Source of the DNA: Azospirillum brasilense
GTDB lineage: Bacteria > Pseudomonadota > Alphaproteobacteria > Azospirillales > Azospirillaceae
Direction of reading: 5' to 3'
Assembly (NCBI RefSeq): GCF_005222205.1
Contig: NZ_CP032346.1
Location: forward strand, 1,232,501 to 1,296,500
Length of the DNA: 64,000 nucleotides
A program made the translations under genes and the position numbers. Positions 53,747-62,498 of this stretch are shown one piece after another. Numbering within the stretch: position 1 is the first letter of the stretch; the number at the start of each line of letters is the position of its first letter. The notes below the pieces were generated by a model that saw only the letters and a list, made by a program, of their open reading frames with translations, made no database searches and had not been told where the DNA came from.

Positions 53747-54382
53747 ATGGCCCGCATGAAATTCCTGTGCGACGCGGAACGCTGCATCGAGTGCAACGCC
53801 TGCGTCACCGCCTGCAAGAACGAGCACGACATCCCCTGGGGCATCAACCGGCGCCGCGTCATCACGCTGAAGGACGGCGTGCCGGGCGAGCGGTCGATCT
53901 CCATGGCCTGCATGCACTGCAACGACCCGCCCTGCGCCGCGGTCTGCCCGGTGGATTGCTTCTACCAGACGGCCGACGGGGTGGTGCTGCACTCGAAGGA
54001 CCTGTGCATCGGCTGCGGCTACTGCTTCTACGCCTGCCCCTTCGGCGCGCCGCAGTACCCGCAGGCGACCAACTTCGGCGGCCGCGGCAAGATGGACAAA
54101 TGCACCTTCTGCACCGGCGGTCCCGAAGAGGACAACACGATGGAGGAGTACCAGAAATACGGCACCAACCGGCTGGCCGAGGGCAAGCTGCCGCTCTGTG
54201 CGGAGATGTGTTCCACCCGCGCGCTGATGGCCGGTGACGGCGACGTCCTGGCCGACATCTACAAGGAGCGGACGGTGCGCCGCGGCTACGGCTCCGGCGC
54301 CTGGGGCTGGTCCACCGCCTATGGCCAGAACGACCGTGGCGACGCCTTCAGCCCGGGCCGCGAGGGCACGGGCGGGAGCTGA
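53747..54382 (+). CDS. Formate dehydrogenase iron-sulfur (beta) subunit
   Basis: 211 residues with four ferredoxin-type cysteine clusters (CIECNACVTACKN, CMHCNDPPCAAVCP, CIGCGYCFYACP, CTFC...CAEMC). They form a chain of [4Fe-4S] centres between alpha and gamma. It starts 25 bp after alpha behind AAGGAGG. No C-terminal transmembrane anchor is seen, unlike E. coli FdnH. A class B repeat follows. Confidence 0.94.
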   Translation: MARMKFLCDAERCIECNACVTACKNEHDIPWGINRRRVITLKDGVPGERSISMACMHCNDPPCAAVCPVDCFYQTADGVVLHSKDLCIGCGYCFYACPFGAPQYPQATNFGGRGKMDKCTFCTGGPEEDNTMEEYQKYGTNRLAEGKLPLCAEMCSTRALMAGDGDVLADIYKERTVRRGYGSGAWGWSTAYGQNDRGDAFSPGREGTGGS

Positions 54383-54395
54383 GCGGGTGGGGTAT

Positions 54396-54481
54396 GCCCC
54401 CTCCCTAACCCTCCCCCGCTGTCGCGGTAGAGGGGACAATTCTCCCTCCCCTGCAAAGCGGGGGAGGGCCGGGGTGGGGGC
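54396..54481. repeat. Class B palindromic repeat between Fdh beta and gamma genes
   Basis: Begins GCCCCCTCCCTAACCCTCCC and ends GGGCCGGGGTGGGGGC, with a slightly eroded inner stem (CCCCGCTGTCGCGGTAGAGG). It lies within the operon. Confidence 0.72.
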
Positions 54482-54538
54482 GAGTTTGTCCCGATGCAGC
54501 ACCCCGCAAAGCGCATATTTTCTAGGGAAGGACGCGCC

Positions 54539-55543
54539 ATGACGAAGCTCCTGCGCCCCCTGCTGGTCCTGTTCGTTCTGCTGCTCGCCGCCCCGGCGGT
54601 GCAGGCGCAGTTCTACCAGACGCCGGGGCCAACCTCGCCAACGTCGAAGGACGAGGTGCAGCTCTACCAGACGCCGGACGGCAAGCTGTCCGGGCGGGTC
54701 AGCATCCCCGACGCGAAGCTGGGCGTCCTGGTTCAGCCGGAGGGGCGGGAATGGCGCGAGTTCCGCATGGTCTGGCTGAAGATCATCGCGGGGGCGCTGA
54801 TCCTGGGGCCGATCGCGGCGCTGGCGATCTTCTATTTGATCCGCGGCACCATCCGCATCCAGGGCGGCCGGTCGGGGCGTCCGGTGCCGCGCTTCAGCGG
54901 CATGGACCGCTTCGCCCATTGGACCACGGCGGTCAGCTTCCTGCTGATGGCGGTGACCGGGCTGATCCTGACCTTCGGGCGCATGCTGCTGATCCCGCTG
55001 ATCGGCCATCCGAACTTCACGATGCTGGCCGAGGCCAGCAAGTACATGCACAACTTCTTCAGCGTGCCCTTCGTCCTCGGGCTGCTGATGATCTTCGTGC
55101 TGTGGGTGCGCGACAACATCCCGGAGAAGGCCGATCTCGTCTGGCTGAAGACGCTCGGCGGCGTGCTGAACAAGTCCGGCGAGCATCCGGAGGCCGGACG
55201 CTTCAACGCCGGCCAGAAGGGCGTCTTCTGGGCGGTGGTGTTCGGCGGCTTCGCGCTGTCGCTCACCGGCTTCCTGCTGATGATGCCCTTCGCCGTCACC
55301 GGGATCGGCGGCATGCAGATCCTGCATGTGGCGCACGGGGTGGTGGCCGCGCTGATGATCGCGCTGATCATCGGGCACATCTACATCGGCACCATCGGCA
55401 TGGAAGGCGCCTTCGACGCCATGGGCCGCGGCGTGGTGGACGAGAACTGGGCCAAGGACCATCACCGCCGCTGGTATGAGGAGCAAATCCGCAACGGGCA
55501 GGCCAATCAGGACGGGCGGTTGCGGCATCACGCGGCGGAGTGA
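54539..55543 (+). CDS. Formate dehydrogenase cytochrome b556 (gamma) subunit
   Basis: 334 residues from the ATG at 54539. A signal peptide (LLRPLLVLFVLLLAAPAVQA) precedes an extra periplasmic segment of about 65 residues. Four transmembrane helices follow, with heme-ligand histidines in RFAHWTTAVSF, KYMHNFFS and LHVAHGVVAALM. It anchors the complex and passes electrons to quinone. Confidence 0.92.
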   Translation: MTKLLRPLLVLFVLLLAAPAVQAQFYQTPGPTSPTSKDEVQLYQTPDGKLSGRVSIPDAKLGVLVQPEGREWREFRMVWLKIIAGALILGPIAALAIFYLIRGTIRIQGGRSGRPVPRFSGMDRFAHWTTAVSFLLMAVTGLILTFGRMLLIPLIGHPNFTMLAEASKYMHNFFSVPFVLGLLMIFVLWVRDNIPEKADLVWLKTLGGVLNKSGEHPEAGRFNAGQKGVFWAVVFGGFALSLTGFLLMMPFAVTGIGGMQILHVAHGVVAALMIALIIGHIYIGTIGMEGAFDAMGRGVVDENWAKDHHRRWYEEQIRNGQANQDGRLRHHAAE

Positions 55544-55618
55544 GGCGCGGAACCCCCTCGACAGGCGCGCCGGCATGACCGATCCTTCCGCGCGACGAAT
55601 TGTGCGTGGGGGTGATGC

Positions 55619-56902
55619 ATGCCGCTCGACCACCGGGAGTCGCTGTTCCGCCGCATCGCGGAGCGGCGCGACGACCTCGTCGCGCTGACCCGCGACCTGA
55701 TCCGCATCCCCACCGTGAACCCGCCCGGCGACGTCTACACCGATTGCGCGGAGCTCCTCGGCCGGCGGCTGGCCGGGCGCGGCTTCGCCGTGGAGTATGT
55801 GCGGGCGGACGGGGCGCCGGGCGACAGCGACCGCTACCCGCGCACCAACATCGTCGCCCGCATTGAGGGTCGTGAGCCCGGCCCCTGCGTCCACTTCAAC
55901 GGCCACATCGACGTGGTGCCCGCCGGCCAGGGCTGGACGGTCGATCCCTTCGAAGGCGTCGTGAAGGACGGGCGCGTCTATGGCCGCGGCGCCTGCGACA
56001 TGAAGGGCGGCATCGCCGCCTCGATCATCGCCGTGGAGGCGATCCTGGAGGCGGGCATCCCCTTCCCCGGCGCGCTGGAAATCTCCGGCACGGTGGACGA
56101 GGAGTCCGGCGGCTACGGCGGGGTCGGGCATCTCGCCACGCTCGGCTACTTCTCCCGCCCGCGCGTCGACCACGTCATCATCCCGGAGCCGCTAAACGTG
56201 GACCGGGTGTGCATCGGCCACCGCGGCGTCTGGTGGGCGGAGATCGAAACGAAGGGCCGCGTCGCCCACGGGTCCATGCCCTTCCTCGGCAACTGCGCGG
56301 TGCGCCACATGGGGGCCGTGCTGCACCGGATCGAGACGGAGCTGATTCCCCGTCTGGCCGCCAAGCGCACCGCCATGCCGGTGGTCCCGGAAGGGGCGCG
56401 GCAATCCACGCTGAACATCAACGCCATCCATGGCGGCCAGCCGGAGAACCATGGCGGCCTGCCCAGCCCGATGGTGCCCGACCGCTGCCGCATGGTCATC
56501 GACCGCCGCTACCTGATCGAGGAGGACCCGGAGGAGGTGCGGGCGGAGATCACCGGCATCCTGGAGGGCTTGCGCCGCGAGCGCTCCGGCTTCGACTATG
56601 AACTGCGCGAGGTGCTGGCCTTCCTGCCCACCCTGACCGACGCCGACGCGCCGGTGGTGCGGGCGGTGGGGGCGGCCATCGAGACGGTGCTGGGCCGCCC
56701 GGCGGCGCAGGTGGTGTCCCCCGGCACCTACGACCAGAAGCACATCGCACGGGTCGGGCATCTCAAGGACTGCATCGCCTACGGCCCCGGCATCCTCGAC
56801 CTCGCCCACCAGCCGGACGAGTATGTGGGCATCGACGACATGGTCCATTCCGCGCAGGTGATGGCGATGGCCGCCCTGTCGCTGCTGCGGCGGGAGGTGT
56901 AG
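55619..56902 (+). CDS. M20-family deacylase (ArgE/DapE/carboxypeptidase type)
   Basis: 427 residues. All canonical motifs are intact: FNGHIDVVPAG, GRGACDMKGG (bridging Asp present), GTVDEESGG and SPGTYDQKHIA near the C-terminus. The fold fits a di-zinc amidohydrolase releasing an amino acid from an N-acyl derivative. Substrate is unknown. It lies 75 bp after the Fdh operon, on the same strand but probably separate. Confidence 0.86.
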   Translation: MPLDHRESLFRRIAERRDDLVALTRDLIRIPTVNPPGDVYTDCAELLGRRLAGRGFAVEYVRADGAPGDSDRYPRTNIVARIEGREPGPCVHFNGHIDVVPAGQGWTVDPFEGVVKDGRVYGRGACDMKGGIAASIIAVEAILEAGIPFPGALEISGTVDEESGGYGGVGHLATLGYFSRPRVDHVIIPEPLNVDRVCIGHRGVWWAEIETKGRVAHGSMPFLGNCAVRHMGAVLHRIETELIPRLAAKRTAMPVVPEGARQSTLNINAIHGGQPENHGGLPSPMVPDRCRMVIDRRYLIEEDPEEVRAEITGILEGLRRERSGFDYELREVLAFLPTLTDADAPVVRAVGAAIETVLGRPAAQVVSPGTYDQKHIARVGHLKDCIAYGPGILDLAHQPDEYVGIDDMVHSAQVMAMAALSLLRREV

Positions 56903-56917
56903 GCGGGGCGGTTCCCG

Positions 56918-58642
56918 CTATTTCCAGGTGACCCGGCCGCCGACCTCCTCGGCGATGAAGTCCGCCCAGCGTTCGCGTTCGGCCAACAGGACCGCCGGGA
57001 AATAGTCGTTCAACTCCACGGACTGCCAGCGGTAGCCGGGACGGTTGAAGATGTCGCTGCCTTCCGCCAGGAAGCGGGGCACGTCGATGCCGTGGAGGAT
57101 GTCGTCGCGGTTCAGTTCCTGGTGCGCGAAGCTCCTGATCTTGTGCCGGATGAAGGCGTCGTCGCCGATGTAGGAGAAATGCCAGCCCGCGTGCGGCAGG
57201 ATGTCCACATAGGGCGGGCGCGTCTCGGGCGTGTAGCGGTCCAGAGCGCCGCGGCATTCGCGGATCTGCTGAGGCGTGGTCGTTTTAGCCATCAGGCCGC
57301 GGACGGCGATGGGGACGATGTCGAAATTCTCGCCCTCGACGTTCATGAAGTTGAACTTGAAGTAGAAGCACGGCACGCGGAATCCCGCGATCATCGCCGG
57401 ACTGTCGCGCAGCGACGCGACCGACCGCGCGCGGAGGATCTCATCCACGTCCGAAATGATGACGATGTCGTCCGGCTCCACCTTGTCCAGCCCGAGCGCG
57501 ATGGCGTTCCGCTGCGCCCGCTCGCGCACCCAGGGATTGTCGGTTTCCGGGAAGTCCGGGGCGACGACCAGCTTCACCTTGTCCAGGAAGGGCAGGAAGC
57601 GGTGGCGCTCCTCCATGAAATGCAGGGGTTTGGGCGCGCCGGTGAAGGTCTGCTTGGCCTCGACGATCACGAACTGGTCGACCGTGTCGTACAGCTCGCG
57701 GAAGCGCAGCTCCAGAAGGTCGAGTTCGTTGTGGAAGGTGAAGCAGTCGTAGATCTTCGGCTGGCGGCGCTGCGGCGCGGCCACCGCCGGCCAGCGCGAT
57801 CCCGGCGCCGCCGTCGTCTGCACGGCGTCGGCCAGGGCCAGCGCATAATCCCGCGCGGCACCGGCCGTCCATTCGGTGATCTGGGAGCGCAGGAACGTCT
57901 CGTCCCGCCGCGCCACCAGCTTGCGGACCATGGAGGCGAAGGGCGCCTTGCGTCCGGACAGCGCGAGGCTGGTCATCAGGTCCGTGTACTCCCGCCTGTC
58001 GAGGAGCGGGCCGTCCATGACCTCGATCCGCTCCTCCAGCGCGCGGTCGCCCAGCACCTTGCCGAAGTTGAACAGGCCGTGGAAGCCGAAGGCCGGCCCC
58101 GGCACCGGCGTCCGCTCGAAGGCGAAGCGGTCGGCCACGGCCTCCGGGGCGAAGCGGATGCCGGCCTTCTCCAGCGCCGGGCGCTCGGTCCGGCAGATGA
58201 CGTGGTCCTCGGGAATGCCGGCCTCGAAGGGTAGGTCGCGCAGCCGGTCGAGCAGGGCGGCGGAGCGCAGGGAGAAGCCGCCGTTCCCCACCGTCATACC
58301 GTCGTCGTACCAGCCCCAGCGGGCGCCGATGTAGTCGAAGGCGCGGAACTCCTCCGTCCAGGCCTGCGGATCGGCGATGAAGCCGTCCCACTGCGCGACC
58401 AGGACATGGCCCGTCGTCACCAGCCGGCGCAGGCGGACGTTGATCGTGTCCGAATAATCGTCGATGTCGTTGATCGGGGCGATGCGGTGGAAATCGACGC
58501 CGGGGATCTTCGGGTCGCGGTCGGAGAGCAGCAGGACGCTGGAGAAGCGGCAGGCGGCGATGCTGTCCCGGATGGCCATCTCGACCAGGGCGTGGTTCGC
58601 CGTGTCGGCGAACACCAGCGTGCAGTCCTCGATCCTCACCAT
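56918..58642 (-). CDS. Two-domain glycosyltransferase: DUF5672 plus GT17-like
   Basis: 574 residues. Residues 1 to about 215 match the DUF5672 type (VLVAQWDGFIADPQAW, DYIGARWGWYDDGMTVGNGGFSLRS). Residues from about 298 match glycosyltransferase family 17 (KIYDCFTFHNELDLLELRFRELYDTVDQFVIVEAKQTFTG; the DVDE metal motif). Family 17 includes the beta-1,4-mannosyl-glycoprotein GlcNAc-transferase of animals; bacterial members act on unknown glycans. It is a single gene between M20 and the riboswitch operon. Confidence 0.85.
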   Translation of the reverse strand: MVRIEDCTLVFADTANHALVEMAIRDSIAACRFSSVLLLSDRDPKIPGVDFHRIAPINDIDDYSDTINVRLRRLVTTGHVLVAQWDGFIADPQAWTEEFRAFDYIGARWGWYDDGMTVGNGGFSLRSAALLDRLRDLPFEAGIPEDHVICRTERPALEKAGIRFAPEAVADRFAFERTPVPGPAFGFHGLFNFGKVLGDRALEERIEVMDGPLLDRREYTDLMTSLALSGRKAPFASMVRKLVARRDETFLRSQITEWTAGAARDYALALADAVQTTAAPGSRWPAVAAPQRRQPKIYDCFTFHNELDLLELRFRELYDTVDQFVIVEAKQTFTGAPKPLHFMEERHRFLPFLDKVKLVVAPDFPETDNPWVRERAQRNAIALGLDKVEPDDIVIISDVDEILRARSVASLRDSPAMIAGFRVPCFYFKFNFMNVEGENFDIVPIAVRGLMAKTTTPQQIRECRGALDRYTPETRPPYVDILPHAGWHFSYIGDDAFIRHKIRSFAHQELNRDDILHGIDVPRFLAEGSDIFNRPGYRWQSVELNDYFPAVLLAERERWADFIAEEVGGRVTWK

Positions 58643-58772
58643 GCCGTTCCCCGTTCTGCCGCCGGCGTCGGCCGCCCGCGGGCGCGGATCCTATCACGCC
58701 GGTTGTGGGGCTGCCACGGGCGGAGCGCCGGTCCTCCTTTGACGGGCGGGGGCGTCGCATTCGACGTCAAAT

Positions 58773-58913
58773 CCCTCTCCCGTCCCGGGAGAGGGGGCCC
58801 GCGGAGCGGGCGGGTGAGGGTCATGCAAGGATCAAGGCGCTGATTCTCGGCGGTACCCTCACCCTTCCCACGCTTCGCGTGGGCCCCTTCCCTCTCCCGG
58901 GACGGGAGAGGGG
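58773..58913. repeat. Class A palindromic repeat upstream of the TPP riboswitch
   Basis: CCCTCTCCCGTCCCGGGAGAGGG at the left, CCCTCTCCCGGGACGGGAGAGGGG at the right, and a core with TACCCTCACCCTTCCCACG. It is nearly identical in design to 24876-25018. Apart from it and the riboswitch, the 545-bp intergenic stretch shows nothing I recognise. Confidence 0.75.
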
Positions 58914-58989
58914 CTCCAAAGGCAATGCCTCCGTTCGTTAGCCCGACCTCCTTGACGGGCGGGGGCCGGTCCCTTAGCTTGCGAAGTGT

Positions 58990-59094
58990 TCCCTGGGGGC
59001 CTCGCTAGGAGGCTGAGACTCCGCCGGTCCGGCGCTTTCATCCGGACAACGCGGTGACCCATCGAACCTGATCCGGGTCATACCGGCGTAGGGA
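58990..59094 (+). promoter_or_regulatory. TPP riboswitch (THI element)
   Basis: The two most conserved THI segments are present: CTGAGA at 59013-59018 and GAACCTGATCCGGGT at 59064-59078, followed by ATACCGGCGTAGGGA. Closing stem P1 pairs TCCCT (58990-58994) with AGGGA (59090-59094). It ends about 95 bp before the LuxE-like gene. By analogy to known TPP switches it turns the operon off when thiamine pyrophosphate is plentiful; whether it acts on transcription or translation is not clear. Confidence 0.92.
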
Positions 59095-59188
59095 CGGGAC
59101 TGAAGGGCGGCACGGCGTACCCCCATTCCATCCAGACACCGCTTGTCCCGGCAGCAGTTTGTTGGCGCTGCAAAAGGTGTGTGCGGAC

Positions 59189-60268
59189 GTGACCGAAGCC
59201 CGACTTGTCGAAGAGCTGCTGGCCTTCATCGCCGCCGGAGAGGCGGACGAGGAGGCGTTCAACCGCATGGCGCTCGCCGTCTTCGCCCACCAGTTCGAGA
59301 CCAACGCCCCCTACCGCCGCTTCGCCACCCAGCGGGCGCGCACCCTGCGCACGGTGAAGAGCTGGCGCGACGTGCCCGCCGTGCCGATCAGCGCCTTCAA
59401 GGACCTGACGCTGAGCGGACGCCCGCCGGAGGAATGCCCGCACGTCTTCATGACCAGCGGCACGACCAAGGGCGTGCGGGGAAAGAGCCACCACCCGACG
59501 CTGGCGGTCTACGACCGCTCCATGACCGTCAATTTCCGCCGCCGCTTCATGGGCGAGTTTGACCGGCTGCGCATGGGCATCCTGTTCCCGACCGAGCAGG
59601 CGATGCCCAACTCCTCGCTCGCCCATTATCTGGCGCTGGCCAGGAGCGCGTTCGGGACGGCGGAGAGCCGCTATTTCGTCTCCGACGCCGGGCTGGACGT
59701 GGACGGGGCCATCGCCGAGCTGTCCCGCGCCGAGGAAACCGGCGAACCCTATGCCCTGCTGGGGGCGAGCTTCAGCGTCGTGCATCTGATGGACGCGCTG
59801 GCCGAGCGGGGGCGGAGCTTCGCCCTGCCGGCGGGCAGCCGCATCCTCGACACCGGCGGCTTCAAGGGCCAGTCGCGCGAGATGGCGGCGGAGGAGTTCT
59901 ACAGCCGCCTGTCCGCGACCTTCGGCGTGCCGCGCCGGCTGTGCATCAACATGTACGGCATGACCGAGCTGAGCACCCAGTTCTACGACGACGGCAACGA
60001 GGCCTGCCCGTCGGTGAAGTCCGGCCCGCACTGGATCCGCAGCCGGGTCATCAACCCGCTGACCGGGCAGGAGGTGCCGCGCGGCAGCGTCGGCGTTCTG
60101 GTCCATCACGATCTGGCCCATTTCAACTGCGCGTCGGCCATCCTGACCGAGGATGCGGGGGTGGAGGTGGACGGCGGCTTCCAGCTTCTCGGCCGGGCCG
60201 ACGGGGCGGACGCCAAGGGCTGCTCCATGGCGGTCGAGGACTTCCTCAAAGCGGCGCGGGCCTCCTGA
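59189..60268 (+). CDS. LuxE-family acyl-protein synthetase (carboxylate-activating)
   Basis: 359 residues if the GTG at 59189 is used; TTG 59159/59162 and GTG 59177 are alternatives. It belongs to the LuxE/PaaK-like adenylating fold: phosphate-binding TSGTTKG at residues 89-95, YGMTELS and HHDLAHFNCA. LuxE activates a carboxylate with ATP and holds it as a thioester for reduction by LuxC. It is the first gene after the TPP riboswitch and overlaps the LuxC-like gene as TGATG. No luciferase genes are present. Confidence 0.87.
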   Translation: MTEARLVEELLAFIAAGEADEEAFNRMALAVFAHQFETNAPYRRFATQRARTLRTVKSWRDVPAVPISAFKDLTLSGRPPEECPHVFMTSGTTKGVRGKSHHPTLAVYDRSMTVNFRRRFMGEFDRLRMGILFPTEQAMPNSSLAHYLALARSAFGTAESRYFVSDAGLDVDGAIAELSRAEETGEPYALLGASFSVVHLMDALAERGRSFALPAGSRILDTGGFKGQSREMAAEEFYSRLSATFGVPRRLCINMYGMTELSTQFYDDGNEACPSVKSGPHWIRSRVINPLTGQEVPRGSVGVLVHHDLAHFNCASAILTEDAGVEVDGGFQLLGRADGADAKGCSMAVEDFLKAARAS

Positions 60269-61716
60269 TGGAGCGCGCCGGGCATCTGCCGGGGCTGTCC
60301 GCCGACGCGGTGGACTGGCGGACGCTGACTTTCCGGCGCGGCGCCGAGACGCTCGACGTCGCGGTGCCGGTGCTGAGCGAGGCGCAGATCGCCGAGCTGG
60401 CGACGCGGGTGCGGGCCAACGCGCGGACCTATTTGAGAAGCCGCACCGTCGCGGAGATCGCCGCCGCCATCGACCGCGCCGTCGCCCGGCTGCTCGACCG
60501 CGACGACCCGTGGCGGCAAAAGGCGGAACGGCTGCTGCCGCTGGTCACCGGCTACGACGCGGAGATGGTCCGGCTGGGGCTGACCGGCTATCTGAAGACC
60601 TTCCGCGGGCCGGAGCTTCGGAAGTTCATCGCCGAGGATTTCGCCAACCCGGCGGTGCTCGACGATTTTCAGCCCATGCCCAAGGGCGGCTTCGCCCGCG
60701 CCTTTGGGCCGGAACTGCTGCTGCATGTCTGGGCGGGCAACGTGCCGGGCCTGCCGCTGTGGAGCCTGATCTCCGGCCTGCTGGTCAAGGCCGGCACGGT
60801 CGGCAAGCTGCCGAGCGCCGAGCCGCTGTTCGCCGGCTGGTTCGCGCAAATCCTGGCGGAGATCGATCCGCAACTGGCCGATTGCATCGCCATCGTCTGG
60901 TGGAAGGGCGGCGACGAGGCGGCGGAGCGGGCGTGGCTGGCCCGCGCCGACACGGTGGTCGCCTATGGCGGCAACGACGCGCTGGAGGCCATCCGGGCGC
61001 GGGTGCCGATCACCACGCGCTTCCTGCCCTACGGGCACAAGATCAGCTTCGGCATGGTCGCCCGCTCCGCGCTCGACGCCGGGAAGGCGGGGGCGGTGGC
61101 GCGGCAGGCGGCCTATGACGTGGCGCGCTACGACCAGCAGGGCTGCTACTCGCCCCAGACCTTTTTCGTGGAGCGCGGCGGCCGGGTGTCGCCGCGGGAG
61201 TTCGCCGGCTATCTGGCGCATGAGCTGGACGCCCTGGGCAGCAAGTTCCCGCGCCGCCCCCTGTCGATGGGCGAGGCGGGCAGCGTCGCGTCCTGGCGCA
61301 ACGCGGAGGAGACGAAGGGCTTTGCCGACCCCAGCCGCGCCCTGCTGGGCGATCCGGCGGGAAGCTGGGCCGTCGCCTACACCGACGCCGCGGACGGTCT
61401 CTCGCCTTGCGGGCTGAACCGCACGGTGACGGTGGTGGCGGTGGACCGGCTGGCCGACGCGGTGCCGGGGCTGGCGCCCTACCGCGCCTTCCTCCAGACC
61501 GTGGGCATCGCCGCGTCGCCGGAGGAACTGTTCGCGCTCGCCGGGGCGCTGGGGGCGGTCGGGGTGACGCGCCTCTGCGCGCTCGGCCGCATGACCGCGC
61601 CGGAGGCGGGCTGGCACCATGACGGGCGGTTCAACCTGCTGGACCTCGTCACCATGACCGAGATCGAAGGCTCGGCGGAACGGGCGGCGGACATCTTCGC
61701 CCCCTACACGGATTAA
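60268..61716 (+). CDS. LuxC-family acyl reductase (aldehyde-forming)
   Basis: 482 residues. The aldehyde-dehydrogenase-like fold shows FGPELLLHVWAGNVPGLPLWSL, TVVAYGGNDALEAIR and the catalytic Cys293 in YDQQGCYSPQ, matching LuxC. It accepts an acyl group from the LuxE partner and reduces it with NADPH to an aldehyde. With the upstream gene it makes a complete carboxylic-acid reductase. It is located between the TPP-riboswitch/LuxE gene and an ABC transporter, unlike lux operons. Confidence 0.9.
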   Translation: MERAGHLPGLSADAVDWRTLTFRRGAETLDVAVPVLSEAQIAELATRVRANARTYLRSRTVAEIAAAIDRAVARLLDRDDPWRQKAERLLPLVTGYDAEMVRLGLTGYLKTFRGPELRKFIAEDFANPAVLDDFQPMPKGGFARAFGPELLLHVWAGNVPGLPLWSLISGLLVKAGTVGKLPSAEPLFAGWFAQILAEIDPQLADCIAIVWWKGGDEAAERAWLARADTVVAYGGNDALEAIRARVPITTRFLPYGHKISFGMVARSALDAGKAGAVARQAAYDVARYDQQGCYSPQTFFVERGGRVSPREFAGYLAHELDALGSKFPRRPLSMGEAGSVASWRNAEETKGFADPSRALLGDPAGSWAVAYTDAADGLSPCGLNRTVTVVAVDRLADAVPGLAPYRAFLQTVGIAASPEELFALAGALGAVGVTRLCALGRMTAPEAGWHHDGRFNLLDLVTMTEIEGSAERAADIFAPYTD

Positions 61717-61727
61717 GGCGCCCGCCC

Positions 61728-62498
61728 ATGAGCTTCGTCAGCATCGAACAGGCCGGCTACAGCGTCCCAAGCGGCGGCACCATCCTGGACCGCATCGACT
61801 GGACCATCGGGGAGGGCGAGTTCCACGCGCTGGTCGGGCGCAGCGGCTGCGGCAAGACGACCCTGCTGAAGCTGATCGCCGGGCTGCTCGCCCCCTCGAC
61901 CGGAGCCGTCCGCATCCAGGGGCAGCCGGTGCAAGGGCCGGGCGCCCAGGTCGGCTTCGTCTTCCAGGCGCCGACGCTGCTGGACTGGCGGACCGTGCTC
62001 GACAACCTGCTGCTGCCGGTGTCGCTGAAGCGCCGTCCGAAGCCGGCGGACCGCCGCAAGGCGGAGGAGCTGCTGGACCTCGTCGGCCTGTCCGGGCTCG
62101 AAGGGCGCTTCCCCAGCCAACTGTCGGGCGGGCAGCAGAGCCGCGTCGCGCTGGCCCGCGCGCTGGTCACCGAGCCGCCGCTGCTCCTGCTCGACGAGCC
62201 CTTCGCCGCGCTCGACGCCATCACGCGGGAGGAGTTGCAGAACGACCTGCTGACGCTTTGCGCCCGGCATCGTACCACCGTCCTGTTCGTCACCCACGAC
62301 ATCGCGGAGGCGGTCTATCTGGCCGACCGGGTGGCGGTGATGGAAGGCGGGCACCTGCGCCACGCCCTGCCGGTGCCGCTGGCCCGCCCGCGCGGGCGCG
62401 ACGTGCGCTACAGCCCCCGTTTCAACGCCCTGTGCCTGGAGCTGCGCCACGCCATGGACGGCGCGGACTCCGGCGTGGCGCTGGAGCGCGCGTCGTGA
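61728..62498 (+). CDS. ABC transporter ATPase (SsuB/ThiZ type)
   Basis: 256 residues. Walker A GRSGCGKTT, signature LSGGQQSR, Walker [13 protein letters not shown] and the switch His in FVTHDIAEAV are complete. It belongs to the nitrate/sulfonate/taurine/thiamine-precursor ATPase group. The stop overlaps the permease start. It energises the importer of this operon. Confidence 0.92.
   Translation: MSFVSIEQAGYSVPSGGTILDRIDWTIGEGEFHALVGRSGCGKTTLLKLIAGLLAPSTGAVRIQGQPVQGPGAQVGFVFQAPTLLDWRTVLDNLLLPVSLKRRPKPADRRKAEELLDLVGLSGLEGRFPSQLSGGQQSRVALARALVTEPPLLLLDEPFAALDAITREELQNDLLTLCARHRTTVLFVTHDIAEAVYLADRVAVMEGGHLRHALPVPLARPRGRDVRYSPRFNALCLELRHAMDGADSGVALERAS

Noticed and set aside
56405..56420. Iteron-like ACGCTGAACATCAAC in the M20 gene
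   Set aside because: It lacks the conserved spacing and end of the iteron and is explained by the conserved TLNIN protein motif.
59159..61716. Bacterial bioluminescence operon
   Set aside because: LuxC- and LuxE-like genes are present, but luxA, luxB and luxD are absent and a TPP riboswitch plus ABC transporter surround them.
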